DNA of 64,000 bases from Mesonia oceanica. GTDB taxonomy: Bacteria; Bacteroidota; Bacteroidia; Flavobacteriales; Flavobacteriaceae. This document shows positions 25,315 to 34,604 of the stretch, one piece after another. The translations under genes were made by a program, and so were the position numbers. Under the pieces are notes generated by a model. It did no database searches. It had not been told where the DNA came from and worked only from the letters and a program-made list of their open reading frames with translations. Where the stretch lies: assembly GCF_902499555.1 (NCBI RefSeq), contig NZ_CABVMM010000001.1, positions 124,001 through 188,000 on the forward strand. Reading direction: 5' to 3'. Each line of letters opens with the position of its first letter. Position 1 is the first letter of the stretch.

Positions 25315-28300
25315 ATGATTAAAAATTATTTCGATAAAAAGAGAGTACTCTTCTATTCTCTTTTTCTAACGGCTGGTTTTGTTTTTTCTCAAACCGATAG
25401 TCAACAACAACAAATAAAAAGTAAATATAACCAACAAAAGTTGAGTTCGATTCAAGAACGCTTAGATACCAAAAACAAACTTCAACAGGAAGAGCTTAAA
25501 GTATTAGCCATTCAACGAGGGCTTAAAAAAAGAATTGTACTTCCGGATGGTGGAGTAGCAGAACTCCAATACATCGCAGAAGATGGAAGCCCGATCTATT
25601 ACCGAACTTTTAATGTAAATGCAGCAAAATCTACCCGTGCTAATTACTTAAATTCCGGAGGAGGTCTTGGTTTGAATATCGATGGACAAAACATGATTGC
25701 TTATGTATGGGATGGCGGTCACGCAAGGGTTTCTCATCAAGAATATGATGGTGCAGGTGGAAGTAATCGTGTAAGCGTTGAAGATGCTTCTTCTGAAGTA
25801 GGAACGCAACTTAATTTTCACGCAGCTCACGTGACCGGTACTATTGCGGCTTCCGGAGTTCAAGCAAACGCAAAGGGAATGGCACCTCAATCAAGGGTGC
25901 GTGGATATATGTGGAATAATGATGTGGCAGAAGCTACTTCAGCAGCAGCGAATGGAATGCTGCTTTCTAACCATAGCTATGGTTATAGATCTGACTTGGT
26001 TCCAGACTATTATTTTGGAGCTTATATTGATGAATCAAGAGATTGGGATGAACTTATGTATAATGCTCCCTATTACTTGATGGTAACGGCTGCAGGAAAC
26101 GACGGTAATAATAATAGTTACAATGGTTCTCCTTTAAACGGTAATTCTTCTTACGATAAACTTACGGGACATGCTACGTCTAAAAATAATTTAGTAGTTG
26201 CCAATGCGCAAGATGCCAATATAGATTCAAACGGGAATTTAGTAAGTGTAAGTATTAATAGTTCAAGTAGTGAAGGTCCTACCGATGATTTACGTATTAA
26301 ACCTGATATTACCGGTAATGGTACTTCGGTAACTTCAACTTACGAATCTAGTGATTCTGCTTACGGAACCATCAGCGGGACGTCCATGGCTTCGCCTAAT
26401 GTTACAGGAACATTATTGCTGCTTCAACAACATTACAATAACATAAATGGAAGTTTTATGCGTGCTTCTACCTTAAAAGGATTAGCCTTACATACCGCAG
26501 ATGATGCCGGACCTAATGGACCTGATGCAGTATTTGGTTGGGGACTTTTAAATGCAAAACGCGCTGCAGAAGCGATTACGGAGGAAGGTTCTTCTACTAA
26601 AATTGAAGAATTAGTACTTAATAACGGTGAAACTTACGAAATTACTGTAAATGCAAACGGAATTGAAGATTTAATAGCTTCTGTTTCATGGACAGATTTA
26701 CCAGGAACGGCCACCACACAAACCAACTCTTCTACTCCTAGATTGGTCAACGATTTAGACATTAGGGTAACAAAAAATGGAACTACTTATTTTCCTTACC
26801 GATTAACCTCCATCACCTCTAATGGAACGGGAGATAATAAAGTAGATCCTTACGAAAGGATAAATGTTAATAATGCTTCCGGGACATACACCATCACCGT
26901 TTCTCATAAAGGATCTTTAAGTGGAGGAAGTCAAAATTTTAGTTTGATAATTACTGGAATTACAGAAGAACCTGCGGTTTGTGAGGCAACGACACCAACA
27001 AATCTAAGTATCTCCAGTATTAATGCTACTTCAGCTACCGTTAATTACGATGCGGTGACAGGAGCAACTTATGATGTGCGTTATCGAGAAAGTGGAGCTT
27101 CTTCTTGGATAGTACAAAGTACCTCAGGAACTTCGGTTAACCTTACTAATTTAACAGCAGAAACTTCTTATGAAGTTCAAGTAAGAAGTAAATGTGATAC
27201 TTCTACTTCAAATTATTCTTCAACAGAAAGCTTCACTACAACCAATACTCAGTTAAGCTATTGCGCTTCACAAGGAAATAATGTAAACGACGAATATATA
27301 GGTAGGGTTCAAATAGGAACTATTGATAATAGCTCGGGATCAGGCAATGGATATTCAGATTTTACCAACTTAAGTACCGGTTTAGATAAAGATGCTTCAG
27401 CAACAATTACCATTACTCCTACTTGGACGGGAACCCAGTATAATGAAGGTTATTCTGTTTGGGTTGATTATAATCAAAATGGTGATTTTACCGATGCAGG
27501 AGAACAAGTGTTTACGCAAACAGCAACACAAACTTCACCCGTTAGTGGCAGTTTTACTGTGCCCACTTCAGCATTGGAAGGAAGCACAAGAATGCGTGTT
27601 TCTATGAAATACAATGGCGTTGCTACTTCTTGTGAAAGTTTTTCTTATGGAGAAGTGGAAGATTACACGATTATAATTAATGCAAGCGCTTCTGTTTCTT
27701 ATTGCTCAAGTGGAGGAAACGATTCTTCATATGAATGGATAGATAATGTTTCTTTAAACGGAATGAGTAATTCTACAGGAGATGATGGGGGGTATGCTGA
27801 TTACACTTCTCGTGTAGCGAACTTATCTTATGGTGAAAATACTATTCAATTTAGTGCAGGTTTTGCCAGTTCCAGTTATACTGAATACTGGAAAATCTGG
27901 GTAGATTACAATAAAAATGGAACTTTTGAATCTAGTGAATTAATGGTAAGCGGCTCAAGCAGTAGTAGTAATAATTTGAGTGCTAGCTTTACCGTTCCCA
28001 CTTCTGCTTTAACAGGAACTACGAGAATGCGTGTTTCGATGAAGTATAATTCAGAGCAAACGGCTTGTGAAAGTTTTTCTTATGGAGAAGTAGAAGATTA
28101 TACAGTAAACATTGGTCAATCTGTAACTTCGATGACTGCTTATGATGCAGTTGGAGAACAGTTGGGCAATGCAGAAGCTTCTTTTGAAGCGAGTTTATAT
28201 CCAAACCCGGTTAGCGGAAGTAGATTGAATGTACGAATGAATGATGCAAGGGAAACTACTTATCAAGTATTTGATATGATGGGAAAAAAAGTATTACAAG

Positions 28301-28413
28301 GAGATTTATCTGCTAGTAATGCAATTAATGTTTATGGCTTATCAAGCGGCGTTTATATGCTTAAGTTAAATGACGGACAAAAAGATATTGTCAAGAAGTT
28401 TATTAAGCAGTAA
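25315..28413 (+). CDS. secreted S8 subtilase with T9SS sorting domain
   Basis: A 1032-residue exported serine protease. A signal peptide lies at about 1-25. The catalytic triad is Asp133 (WDGGH), His172 (HAAHVTGT) and Ser357 (SGTSMASP), with Asn262 (AAGND) as the oxyanion residue. Then come a jelly-roll domain (about 425-550), a fibronectin III domain (about 556-645), two GEVED domains (about 650-790 and 795-935), and a type A T9SS signal from about 955 (LYPNPVSG and VYGLSSGVYMLKL) ending KKFIKQ. The T9SS should carry it across the outer membrane and attach or release it. Substrate unknown; glycan or protein adhesion by the GEVED repeats is plausible. Confidence 0.95.
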   Translation: MIKNYFDKKRVLFYSLFLTAGFVFSQTDSQQQQIKSKYNQQKLSSIQERLDTKNKLQQEELKVLAIQRGLKKRIVLPDGGVAELQYIAEDGSPIYYRTFNVNAAKSTRANYLNSGGGLGLNIDGQNMIAYVWDGGHARVSHQEYDGAGGSNRVSVEDASSEVGTQLNFHAAHVTGTIAASGVQANAKGMAPQSRVRGYMWNNDVAEATSAAANGMLLSNHSYGYRSDLVPDYYFGAYIDESRDWDELMYNAPYYLMVTAAGNDGNNNSYNGSPLNGNSSYDKLTGHATSKNNLVVANAQDANIDSNGNLVSVSINSSSSEGPTDDLRIKPDITGNGTSVTSTYESSDSAYGTISGTSMASPNVTGTLLLLQQHYNNINGSFMRASTLKGLALHTADDAGPNGPDAVFGWGLLNAKRAAEAITEEGSSTKIEELVLNNGETYEITVNANGIEDLIASVSWTDLPGTATTQTNSSTPRLVNDLDIRVTKNGTTYFPYRLTSITSNGTGDNKVDPYERINVNNASGTYTITVSHKGSLSGGSQNFSLIITGITEEPAVCEATTPTNLSISSINATSATVNYDAVTGATYDVRYRESGASSWIVQSTSGTSVNLTNLTAETSYEVQVRSKCDTSTSNYSSTESFTTTNTQLSYCASQGNNVNDEYIGRVQIGTIDNSSGSGNGYSDFTNLSTGLDKDASATITITPTWTGTQYNEGYSVWVDYNQNGDFTDAGEQVFTQTATQTSPVSGSFTVPTSALEGSTRMRVSMKYNGVATSCESFSYGEVEDYTIIINASASVSYCSSGGNDSSYEWIDNVSLNGMSNSTGDDGGYADYTSRVANLSYGENTIQFSAGFASSSYTEYWKIWVDYNKNGTFESSELMVSGSSSSSNNLSASFTVPTSALTGTTRMRVSMKYNSEQTACESFSYGEVEDYTVNIGQSVTSMTAYDAVGEQLGNAEASFEASLYPNPVSGSRLNVRMNDARETTYQVFDMMGKKVLQGDLSASNAINVYGLSSGVYMLKLNDGQKDIVKKFIKQ

Positions 28414-28436
28414 GCATTTATTTTTTCATTGGGGTT

Positions 28437-28465
28437 AGCCCGGGAGGAGTCCCGGGCTTTTTTTA
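28437..28465. terminator. terminator after the subtilase
   Basis: Perfect 9-bp GC-rich stem AGCCCGGGA/TCCCGGGCT with loop GGAG and seven Ts. The last bases overlap the stop codon of the convergent exonuclease gene. Confidence 0.92.
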
Positions 28466-29176
28466 TACTGAAATAATTTCATTCTTTTCTAAGAGTTTTT
28501 CTTGCCTAAATTTTAAAATAATTTGAGCCACGGCAACAACATCCCTTTCACAATAATTTACAATTCTTTGGATGTTTTTCTCTTCGTAAAAAACATCCCG
28601 CACTTCTGAACCATCAATATCTTCTTTGGGGGAAGGAACTCCCAAGATATTAGTTAGCAGCTTTAAAGAAGTGAAATGTTTATAATCGCCAAACTTCCAT
28701 AATTCTAAGGTGTCCAGATGCGGAACTTCCCAAGGTTTTTTGCCAAAAAGGTTGAGTTTTTCGGGTAATTCAATTCCGTGAATGAGCATGCGGCGCGCAA
28801 TAAAAGGAAAATCAAATTCTTTACCGTTATGAGCGCATAACAAATGATAGGGTTTATTAAAATACTCGTGGAGAAGCTTTTTAAATTCCATTAATAAATC
28901 GTGCTCTTTACCTTGAAAAGAAGTGGTTCTAAAAGTCCTTTCTTTATTTTTAAAGGTGAAATAACCCACAGAAATACAAACAATTTTTCCGAATTCTGCC
29001 CAAATCCCAGCACGATCGTAGAATTCTTCAGCAGTAAATTCTTCTTTTCGTTGGTACTGGGTTTTGTCTTCCCAAAGCAGTTTTTTATCATCACTTAATT
29101 CTTGGAACGACTCAAACTCAGGAACGGTTTCTATATCTAGAAATAATATATTCTCTAATTTCAGTTTTTTAAGCAT
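28463..29176 (-). CDS. DnaQ-like 3'-5' exonuclease (DNA_pol_B_exo2 type)
   Basis: A 237-residue stand-alone proofreading-like exonuclease. Seen: motif I FLDIETVPEF (DxE), motif II HNGKEFDFPFIARRM, the DTLELWKFGD segment, and motif III YCERDVVAVAQ with the final Asp. All four carboxylates needed for two-metal catalysis appear present. The frame is open for 34 more codons upstream, but those codons cross a terminator hairpin, so the ATG at 29176 is chosen. Cellular role unassigned. Confidence 0.88.
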   Translation of the reverse strand: MLKKLKLENILFLDIETVPEFESFQELSDDKKLLWEDKTQYQRKEEFTAEEFYDRAGIWAEFGKIVCISVGYFTFKNKERTFRTTSFQGKEHDLLMEFKKLLHEYFNKPYHLLCAHNGKEFDFPFIARRMLIHGIELPEKLNLFGKKPWEVPHLDTLELWKFGDYKHFTSLKLLTNILGVPSPKEDIDGSEVRDVFYEEKNIQRIVNYCERDVVAVAQIILKFRQEKLLEKNEIISV

Positions 29177-29239
29177 GGTTTTTACTTTTTGCGTTAGGAT
29201 GGCAGTGCCATTCTTTTTTAGTTCTTGTGATAAGCAGGA

Positions 29240-29270
29240 ATCAAAAAAGACCTGTCTGCTGACAGGCAGG
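29240..29270 (-). terminator. terminator after the serine hydrolase gene
   Basis: On the minus strand CCTGTC, loop AGCA, GACAGG, then TCTTTTTT. It lies 41 bp past the serine hydrolase stop. Confidence 0.8.
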
Positions 29271-29310
29271 TATAACAAACAGTCCGACCCGCTAGGGGAA
29301 CGCCCAACTG

Positions 29311-30450
29311 CTAATTGTTCAGCATCTTGTAACTCTCTCTAATATAAGTATAAAAATCTTGAGTGAATTTCTTGTCTTCTAATTTTTTTCCTCGTTGGCG
29401 ACCCAAGCGAACAATTATCAGCTGATCTTCAGGAATGCTTATCACGTATTGTCCTAAAATACCACGCATGGCAAAGATTTTCTTTTTCATAAAATTACTG
29501 AGCCAAAAACCGTAACCATAGAAAGGTGTTTCTTTAAACCTAGGCAGGATGGACTTTTGTATAAAACTGGAATCAAGCAATTGCTTTCCTTCAAAATTTC
29601 CTTGGTTGGAATATAGTTTTCCAAACTTTGCAAAATCCCTGGCGTTACTGGCAATACAACAATAGGCCTTTTCCATACCGCTTTCTTCGCTATCGAGTTG
29701 CCAAAGCGCACTTTCGTGCATTCCCAAAGGTTTCCAAAAACTTTCTGAAAGGTATTGAGATAGGTTTTTCCCGGTAGCTTTTTCAATAACCATCCCCAGT
29801 AATTCGGTGTTTCCGCTGAGGTATTTAAATTCTTTTCCCGGTTCTTCTATAACTTTTAAATTAAGAATTTGCTCCCGAATATTTTCATCTAAATAAGCGC
29901 GAGCCGTCATTCCAAATGGGTTGTAATAATCTTCTTGCCAATTGAGTCCGCTAGCCATAGAAGAGAGATCGCCCACGGTTAAACGTTTATCAAATTGAGA
30001 ATAGAAATCGGCAACGGGTTGATCTAGGTTTTCAATAAACCCATCCCGAATGGCTTTTCCTAAAAGTGCTGAAGTAATACTTTTTGCCATGGAAAAGGAA
30101 TTGGTTTTAGAATCTGCCGAATAACCTTCTGCATAATCTTCATACCAAATGCTGTCATTTTTGATGATGAGAAAAGCCACCGTACCTAATTTTTGATTGA
30201 TTTGCTGAAGTTTTTTTGTGGCTTTTACAGAATTATAAGCGGTATGTTCAGGCCAAGTTTGTGGTTGACCGGCTTCAATTTTTCGGTTATCAAATTCAGG
30301 GTAATCATCAATATAAGCGGTTGTATATCCCTTTAAATAAGTTATTCTAATACCTTTAAGTAAATATTCTTTATTGAAAAGGTATAACAAGCCTACGCAA
30401 AGAATAATAAATCCTAAAAGAACGAAGAGAATTCTTTTTATAATTTTCAT
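29311..30450 (-). CDS. serine hydrolase, beta-lactamase/class C PBP fold
   Basis: A 379-residue membrane-anchored or exported protein; a hydrophobic segment at about 6-25 is followed by the enzyme domain. Seen: SMAKS (SxxK nucleophile motif), YLSGNTE as the Tyr motif, and the FYGYGFWL region. The family includes D-aminopeptidases, esterases and carboxypeptidases, so true beta-lactamase activity should not be assumed. It lies 35 bp beyond the ogt stop and could be third in the CNNM-ogt unit. Confidence 0.85.
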   Translation of the reverse strand: MKIIKRILFVLLGFIILCVGLLYLFNKEYLLKGIRITYLKGYTTAYIDDYPEFDNRKIEAGQPQTWPEHTAYNSVKATKKLQQINQKLGTVAFLIIKNDSIWYEDYAEGYSADSKTNSFSMAKSITSALLGKAIRDGFIENLDQPVADFYSQFDKRLTVGDLSSMASGLNWQEDYYNPFGMTARAYLDENIREQILNLKVIEEPGKEFKYLSGNTELLGMVIEKATGKNLSQYLSESFWKPLGMHESALWQLDSEESGMEKAYCCIASNARDFAKFGKLYSNQGNFEGKQLLDSSFIQKSILPRFKETPFYGYGFWLSNFMKKKIFAMRGILGQYVISIPEDQLIIVRLGRQRGKKLEDKKFTQDFYTYIRESYKMLNN

Positions 30451-30485
30451 GTAACTAATTTAGTGCTTCTAAATTAATCAATTCA

Positions 30486-30959
30486 CTAGAAAAGTGCTTG
30501 TTGTGGGGAAGGATTTTCGTGTTCTAAAAGCCATTTTTTTCGCCAAAGTCCGCCGGCATAACCGGTAAGTGATCCGTCACTTCCTATTACCCGATGGCAA
30601 GGAACAACAATCCATAGCGGGTTTTTACCATTGGCAGAGGCTACTGCCCGAATCGCTTTTACATCGCCCAGTTTTTTAGAAAGCTCGAGGTATGAAGTGG
30701 TTTTTCCGTAAGGGATTTCTAACAAGGCTTGCCAAACTTTTTGTTGAAATTCAGTTCCTTTTGGGTTCATTTTGAAGTTGAATTCTTTTCGCTTTCCTTC
30801 AAAATATTCTTGTAGTTGAAGGCTTGCTTCTTTTAATTCAGAAGGGGTTTCGATAGAAATATCTTCGGTATCGTTTTCTACAGAAATTTTAGTAATTCCG
30901 TTTTCGTCACCTTCAATTTCAGCAATTCCCAGTGGAGTTTTAATCCTTGCTTTTTTCAT
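30486..30959 (-). CDS. ogt: methylated-DNA--protein-cysteine methyltransferase
   Basis: A 157-residue O6-alkylguanine-DNA alkyltransferase. The acceptor Cys is in PCHRVIG near residue 120, preceded by the helix-turn-helix region (IPYGKTTSYLELSKKLG) and followed by GYAGGLWRKKWLL. It removes alkyl groups from guanine irreversibly. No AraC-type Ada domain is attached. Its first 20 bp overlap the end of the CNNM gene, so it is translated from the same message. Confidence 0.95.
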   Translation of the reverse strand: MKKARIKTPLGIAEIEGDENGITKISVENDTEDISIETPSELKEASLQLQEYFEGKRKEFNFKMNPKGTEFQQKVWQALLEIPYGKTTSYLELSKKLGDVKAIRAVASANGKNPLWIVVPCHRVIGSDGSLTGYAGGLWRKKWLLEHENPSPQQALF

Positions 30960-32052
30960 CTAAATCGGTTGAAGTTTCTTCTTTCTTTTCTTCGGGATGA
31001 GAAATGATCCCTAATTGTTTGGCACGGCGTTCCCAATTTCTGCGGGCTAAATGTTGCATGTCTGCAATGCTATCGCTTTCGTCCATAATCTCCAGTCCCA
31101 GTAATGTTTCTATAACATCTTCCATCGTAATGACCCCTACGGTGTTTCCAAATTCGTCGGTAACCACGGCAAGATGTGCTCTTTTTTCAAGAAAGAAATC
31201 AAAAAGATGTGGAATAGGGGTTTCGGATTGGGTGATTAACAAATCACGTTTAATGGTAGCTAAAGCTTGACCGCCATTGTTGTTAATGATTTCTTCCAAA
31301 AAATCGTCTTTTAAAATAAATCCGGTAATATTATTGGGGCGATCTTTAAAAATGGGAATTCTAGAAAATTTTAGGTTTTTATGCTGACGATAAAACTCTT
31401 CGATAGAGGTATTTTCTTCTGCTGTGACTGCTACAGAAAAAGGGGTCATCACATCTTTTGCCAAGATAGATTTGTACACCATCAGGTTTTTAATGAATTT
31501 AGATTCATTTTTTTCAAAAACCCCTTCTTTTTCGGCAGCTTCGGTTAAAGTTATAAATTCTTCTTTGCTCATTTGATTGGCATGTGTGGAACCTCCAATG
31601 AGTTTGGTGAATAGCATTAATACCCACAAAATACCGGTATATCTAAGCGGAATAAGTATAAAGGTTAATATCTTAGCCGTGAAATTACCGAGTCTTTTCC
31701 AGTATTTGGCACCAATGGTTTTAGGAATGATTTCTGAAAGTACCAGAATTAAAATGGTCATTATGGTCGAGACAATTCCTACAGCGTTGCTGCCATCTCC
31801 AAAAGTTTTTTCTGCCTGAACCCCTACTAAAATGGCGCCCACGGTGTGTGCAATGGTATTTAGTGATAAAATAGCGATAAGCGGCTTATCGATATCTTGT
31901 TTGAATTTTGCTAAGGTTTTCGCATACGATTTTCCTTCTTTGGTCTTAATTTTTATGTAAGTTGGAGTTACACTTAGCAGCGCGGCCTCTAACACCGAAC
32001 ATAAAAAAGAGATACCAATAGAAAGTAAGGCGTAAAGGATTAAAAGGGTCAT
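30940..32052 (-). CDS. CNNM/HlyC-type membrane protein with CBS pair
   Basis: A 370-residue protein of the DUF21-CBS family. Four hydrophobic segments in the first 150 residues form the DUF21 domain, followed by two CBS motifs (KDVMTPFSVAV and AVVTDEFGNTVGVITMEDVIETLLG). The usual C-terminal CorC/HlyC domain is absent; a charged tail ends the protein. Family members are linked to Mg2+/Co2+ handling. The hemolysin name is historical. Upstream partner of ogt. Confidence 0.9.
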   Translation of the reverse strand: MTLLILYALLSIGISFLCSVLEAALLSVTPTYIKIKTKEGKSYAKTLAKFKQDIDKPLIAILSLNTIAHTVGAILVGVQAEKTFGDGSNAVGIVSTIMTILILVLSEIIPKTIGAKYWKRLGNFTAKILTFILIPLRYTGILWVLMLFTKLIGGSTHANQMSKEEFITLTEAAEKEGVFEKNESKFIKNLMVYKSILAKDVMTPFSVAVTAEENTSIEEFYRQHKNLKFSRIPIFKDRPNNITGFILKDDFLEEIINNNGGQALATIKRDLLITQSETPIPHLFDFFLEKRAHLAVVTDEFGNTVGVITMEDVIETLLGLEIMDESDSIADMQHLARRNWERRAKQLGIISHPEEKKEETSTDLDEKSKD

Positions 32053-32135
32053 CGGGTTAGCTTAGTTTATTAGGACAAGTTATAAATTAAATGAGAACCC
32101 TTCTCTTAAAAAGAAACTAAAATTTGAAACAACAA

Positions 32136-32180
32136 AACCCTAGCAATTCTCATAGAGTATATTTGAGAGTTGCTAGGGGT
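32136..32180 (-). terminator. terminator after hemB
   Basis: CCCTAGCAATTCTCA (32138-32152) pairs with TGAGAGTTGCTAGGG (32164-32178), with one G-U pair in the minus-strand RNA, followed by TTTTGTTGTTT on the minus strand. Confidence 0.85.
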
Positions 32181-32199
32181 TAAAAATTTTCTTGACTTT

Positions 32200-33192
32200 C
32201 TAGGAAATTAACTGAGCAGCATACTTTGCAAAATACGTTGAAATAATACTAGCTCCTGCTCTTTTTATGGCAGTTAATTGTTCTAGTAAAACGGCATCAT
32301 GGTCTATCCATCCTTTTTCTGAAGCAGCTTTAATCATAGCATATTCTCCAGAAACTTGATAAACGGCAACAGGTACATTTACAGCATTTTTAACTTCTCT
32401 TACTACATCTAAATAGCATAAACCGGGTTTTACCATGACGATATCTGCACCTTCTTCTACATCGTGAATGGCTTCTTTGATGGCTTCGGTACGATTGGCA
32501 AAATCCATTTGATAGGTTCTTTTGTCTTTAGGTACTTCTACGGTGCTGTCTTTAGGAGCAGAATCTAACGCATCACGAAACGGACCGTAAAATGCAGAGG
32601 CATATTTGGCGCTGTAACTCATAATACCTACGTTATGAAACCCATTTTCTTCTAAGCCATTTCTAATGGCTAAAATTCTGCCATCCATCATGTCGCTAGG
32701 TGCGATAAAATCTGCTCCTGCTTCTGCATGGCTAATGCTCATTTTCGTTAAAGCATCAACAGTAGGATCGTTAGCAACCTGACCTTGTTCTATAATGCCA
32801 TCGTGGCCGTAAATAGAATAAGGATCTAGCGCAACATCGGGCATCACAATCATTTCTGGAACGGCATCTTTTATGGCTTTAATGGTTTGCTGCATAAGAC
32901 CATCTTTGTTCCAAGCTTCTTTACCGGTATTGTCTTTTAAATTTTCACTTACCTTCGCATAAAGATTTACAGCTTTTACGCCTAAAGACCATAATTCTTT
33001 TACTTCTTTTACAGTACCATCTAAAGATTGGCGATAAACTCCGGGCATAGAAGGAACTTCTGTTTTTACTCCTTTTCCTTCAGTAACAAACATGGGGCAC
33101 ATAAAATCTTGTGGACTCACACTTGTTTCTCTTACTAAACTTCGTATAGATTCGTTGGTACGTAATCTTCTATTTCTTTGTAATGGGAACAT
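32200..33192 (-). CDS. hemB: porphobilinogen synthase
   Basis: A 330-residue delta-aminolevulinate dehydratase that condenses two ALA molecules to porphobilinogen. Seen: RLRTNESIRSLVRET at the N-terminus, SDMMDGRI, YQMDFANRTEA, the Schiff-base lysine in MVKPGLCYLD (near 251), and VAVYQVSGEYAM. It is last in the minus-strand heme gene series, 106 bp after hemF, and is followed by a good terminator. Confidence 0.96.
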   Translation of the reverse strand: MFPLQRNRRLRTNESIRSLVRETSVSPQDFMCPMFVTEGKGVKTEVPSMPGVYRQSLDGTVKEVKELWSLGVKAVNLYAKVSENLKDNTGKEAWNKDGLMQQTIKAIKDAVPEMIVMPDVALDPYSIYGHDGIIEQGQVANDPTVDALTKMSISHAEAGADFIAPSDMMDGRILAIRNGLEENGFHNVGIMSYSAKYASAFYGPFRDALDSAPKDSTVEVPKDKRTYQMDFANRTEAIKEAIHDVEEGADIVMVKPGLCYLDVVREVKNAVNVPVAVYQVSGEYAMIKAASEKGWIDHDAVLLEQLTAIKRAGASIISTYFAKYAAQLIS

Positions 33193-33207
33193 ATCTTAGT
33201 ATTTAGT

Positions 33208-33298
33208 TGCCAGTAAGTAGGTTTAAGTGTCCTTAAAATGAAGCTTACTGGAAATTTTTATTTTTTGAATTTTTTTCGATTTACTGCCTACTGCCTAA
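33208..33298. repeat. inverted and CAGTAGGC-type repeats between hemF and hemB
   Basis: An 8-bp inverted repeat (CCAGTAAG at 33210-33217, CTTACTGG at 33244-33251) lies next to a tandem ACTGCCT pair at 33283-33295. The latter reads GGCAGTAGGCAGT on the minus strand, directly after the hemF stop, as in the scoA-scoB gap. Confidence 0.4.
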
Positions 33299-34201
33299 TT
33301 AAACCCAATCTACCGGTTTCTTCAATACTTCTAGCAGTTTTTCTTCTTCGCTTCCTTTTTCAGGATGGTGGTCGTATTTCCATTGTACGTGTGGCGGTAA
33401 ACTCATTAAGATGCTTTCTATTCTTCCGTTTGTTTTTAAGCCGAATAAAGTGCCTTTATCGTGTACAAGATTAAACTCTACGTAACGTCCTCTTCGTACT
33501 TCTTGCCAATCACGATGGTTTTGATGGTAGTTTAAATCTTTGCGTCTTTCGACAATTGGGACATAAGCATCAAGAAAACTATTACCTACTTCGGTAACAA
33601 AATTATACCAGTCTTCAATACTTTTTTCTTCCGTGCTTTTTAAATAATCAAAGAACAACCCACCAATTCCACGAGCTTCGTGACGGTGAGCATTCCAAAA
33701 ATACTCGTCACACTTCTTTTTATATTCAACATAAAAACTAGCATCGTGTTTGTCACAAGCATTCTTAGATACTTGATGAAAGTGTTTGGCATCTTCTTCA
33801 AACAAATAATAAGGTGTTAGGTCCTGTCCGCCCCCAAACCATTGATCGATGGTGTTCCCTTCTGGGTCGTACATTTCAAAATAACGCCAATTGGCATGTA
33901 CTGTGGGAACCATCGGATTTTTGGGGTGAATTACTAAACTCAAGCCACATGCGAAAAAATTCACCTCGCCCACATTAAAATATTTTTGCATAGCCGGAGC
34001 TAACGGACCGTGAACTGCTGAAATATTCACTCCGCCTTTTTCAAAAACATTTCCATTTTCAATTACACGGGTTTTTCCGCCACCACCTTCTTCTCGATTC
34101 CAGAGGTCTTCTTGAAACTTCGCTTTGCCATCAATTTCTTCCAGCTTTTGAGTAATCGTGTCTTGAAGCGTTTCTATGTATTGATAAAATTGCTCTTTCA
34201 T
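33299..34201 (-). CDS. hemF: oxygen-dependent coproporphyrinogen III oxidase
   Basis: A 300-residue aerobic oxidase that decarboxylates coproporphyrinogen III to protoporphyrinogen IX. Seen: GGGGKTRVIENGNVFEKGGV, NWRYFEMYDP, DLTPYYLFEEDAKHFH and HHEARGIGGLFFD-like HRHEARGIGGLFFD. The oxygen requirement fits an aerobe. The start overlaps the stop of the preceding small gene by 4 bp (ATGA), indicating coupling. Confidence 0.97.
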   Translation of the reverse strand: MKEQFYQYIETLQDTITQKLEEIDGKAKFQEDLWNREEGGGGKTRVIENGNVFEKGGVNISAVHGPLAPAMQKYFNVGEVNFFACGLSLVIHPKNPMVPTVHANWRYFEMYDPEGNTIDQWFGGGQDLTPYYLFEEDAKHFHQVSKNACDKHDASFYVEYKKKCDEYFWNAHRHEARGIGGLFFDYLKSTEEKSIEDWYNFVTEVGNSFLDAYVPIVERRKDLNYHQNHRDWQEVRRGRYVEFNLVHDKGTLFGLKTNGRIESILMSLPPHVQWKYDHHPEKGSEEEKLLEVLKKPVDWV

Positions 34202-34602
34202 GAATTACTGAGGTATTTTTTTGTTGCGTTTATTTTCTGCACGAGCTCAAAAGAAAAAGTTTTGCTTTCTTCTTGAGCTACTTGATAAATAAAAATAATT
34301 TTTTCTGCTATTAGCGCTCGATTTTTAGCAGGCTCTAAATCGATAATTTGCTCAAGCACTTCACCTAATTTGAGGTATAGTTCAAAATCAAAGTGTTTTT
34401 GAATTAACTTGTCTTTTAAATCTCTTTTTTCTACGGAAATAAGCTCGTTTAAGCTGTAATCTAGTTGTTGTTTAAGGTATAAACTATATTTTTCCCGATC
34501 TTGTTTTTGCCATTCTTCGGGAATATATTCCCAACTTAACAATGCATTAAAGGCTTTATTAACTTGTTCCTTTTCTTCGTCCCTAAGTCCTTTGCTTAAC
34601 AT
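34198..34602 (-). CDS. small helical protein in the heme operon, unknown
   Basis: A 134-residue, charged, probably all-helical cytoplasmic protein with no signal peptide, membrane segment, or recognised motif. It contains Leu-rich heptad-like stretches (FELYLKLGEVLEQIIDLEP). It is wedged between the DUF6973 gene (2 bp gap) and hemF (4 bp overlap), so it is expressed with heme genes. Role unknown; a structural or regulatory part in heme synthesis is only a positional guess. Confidence 0.7.
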   Translation of the reverse strand: MLSKGLRDEEKEQVNKAFNALLSWEYIPEEWQKQDREKYSLYLKQQLDYSLNELISVEKRDLKDKLIQKHFDFELYLKLGEVLEQIIDLEPAKNRALIAEKIIFIYQVAQEESKTFSFELVQKINATKKYLSNS

Positions 34603-34604
34603 AA

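Noticed and set aside
29177..29278. N-terminal extension of the exonuclease
   Set aside because: It crosses the terminator hairpin of the serine hydrolase gene, and the family N-terminus begins at the downstream ATG.
29311..30450. Antibiotic-resistance beta-lactamase
   Set aside because: SxxK and Tyr motifs define a broad serine-hydrolase family; nothing indicates beta-lactam hydrolysis.
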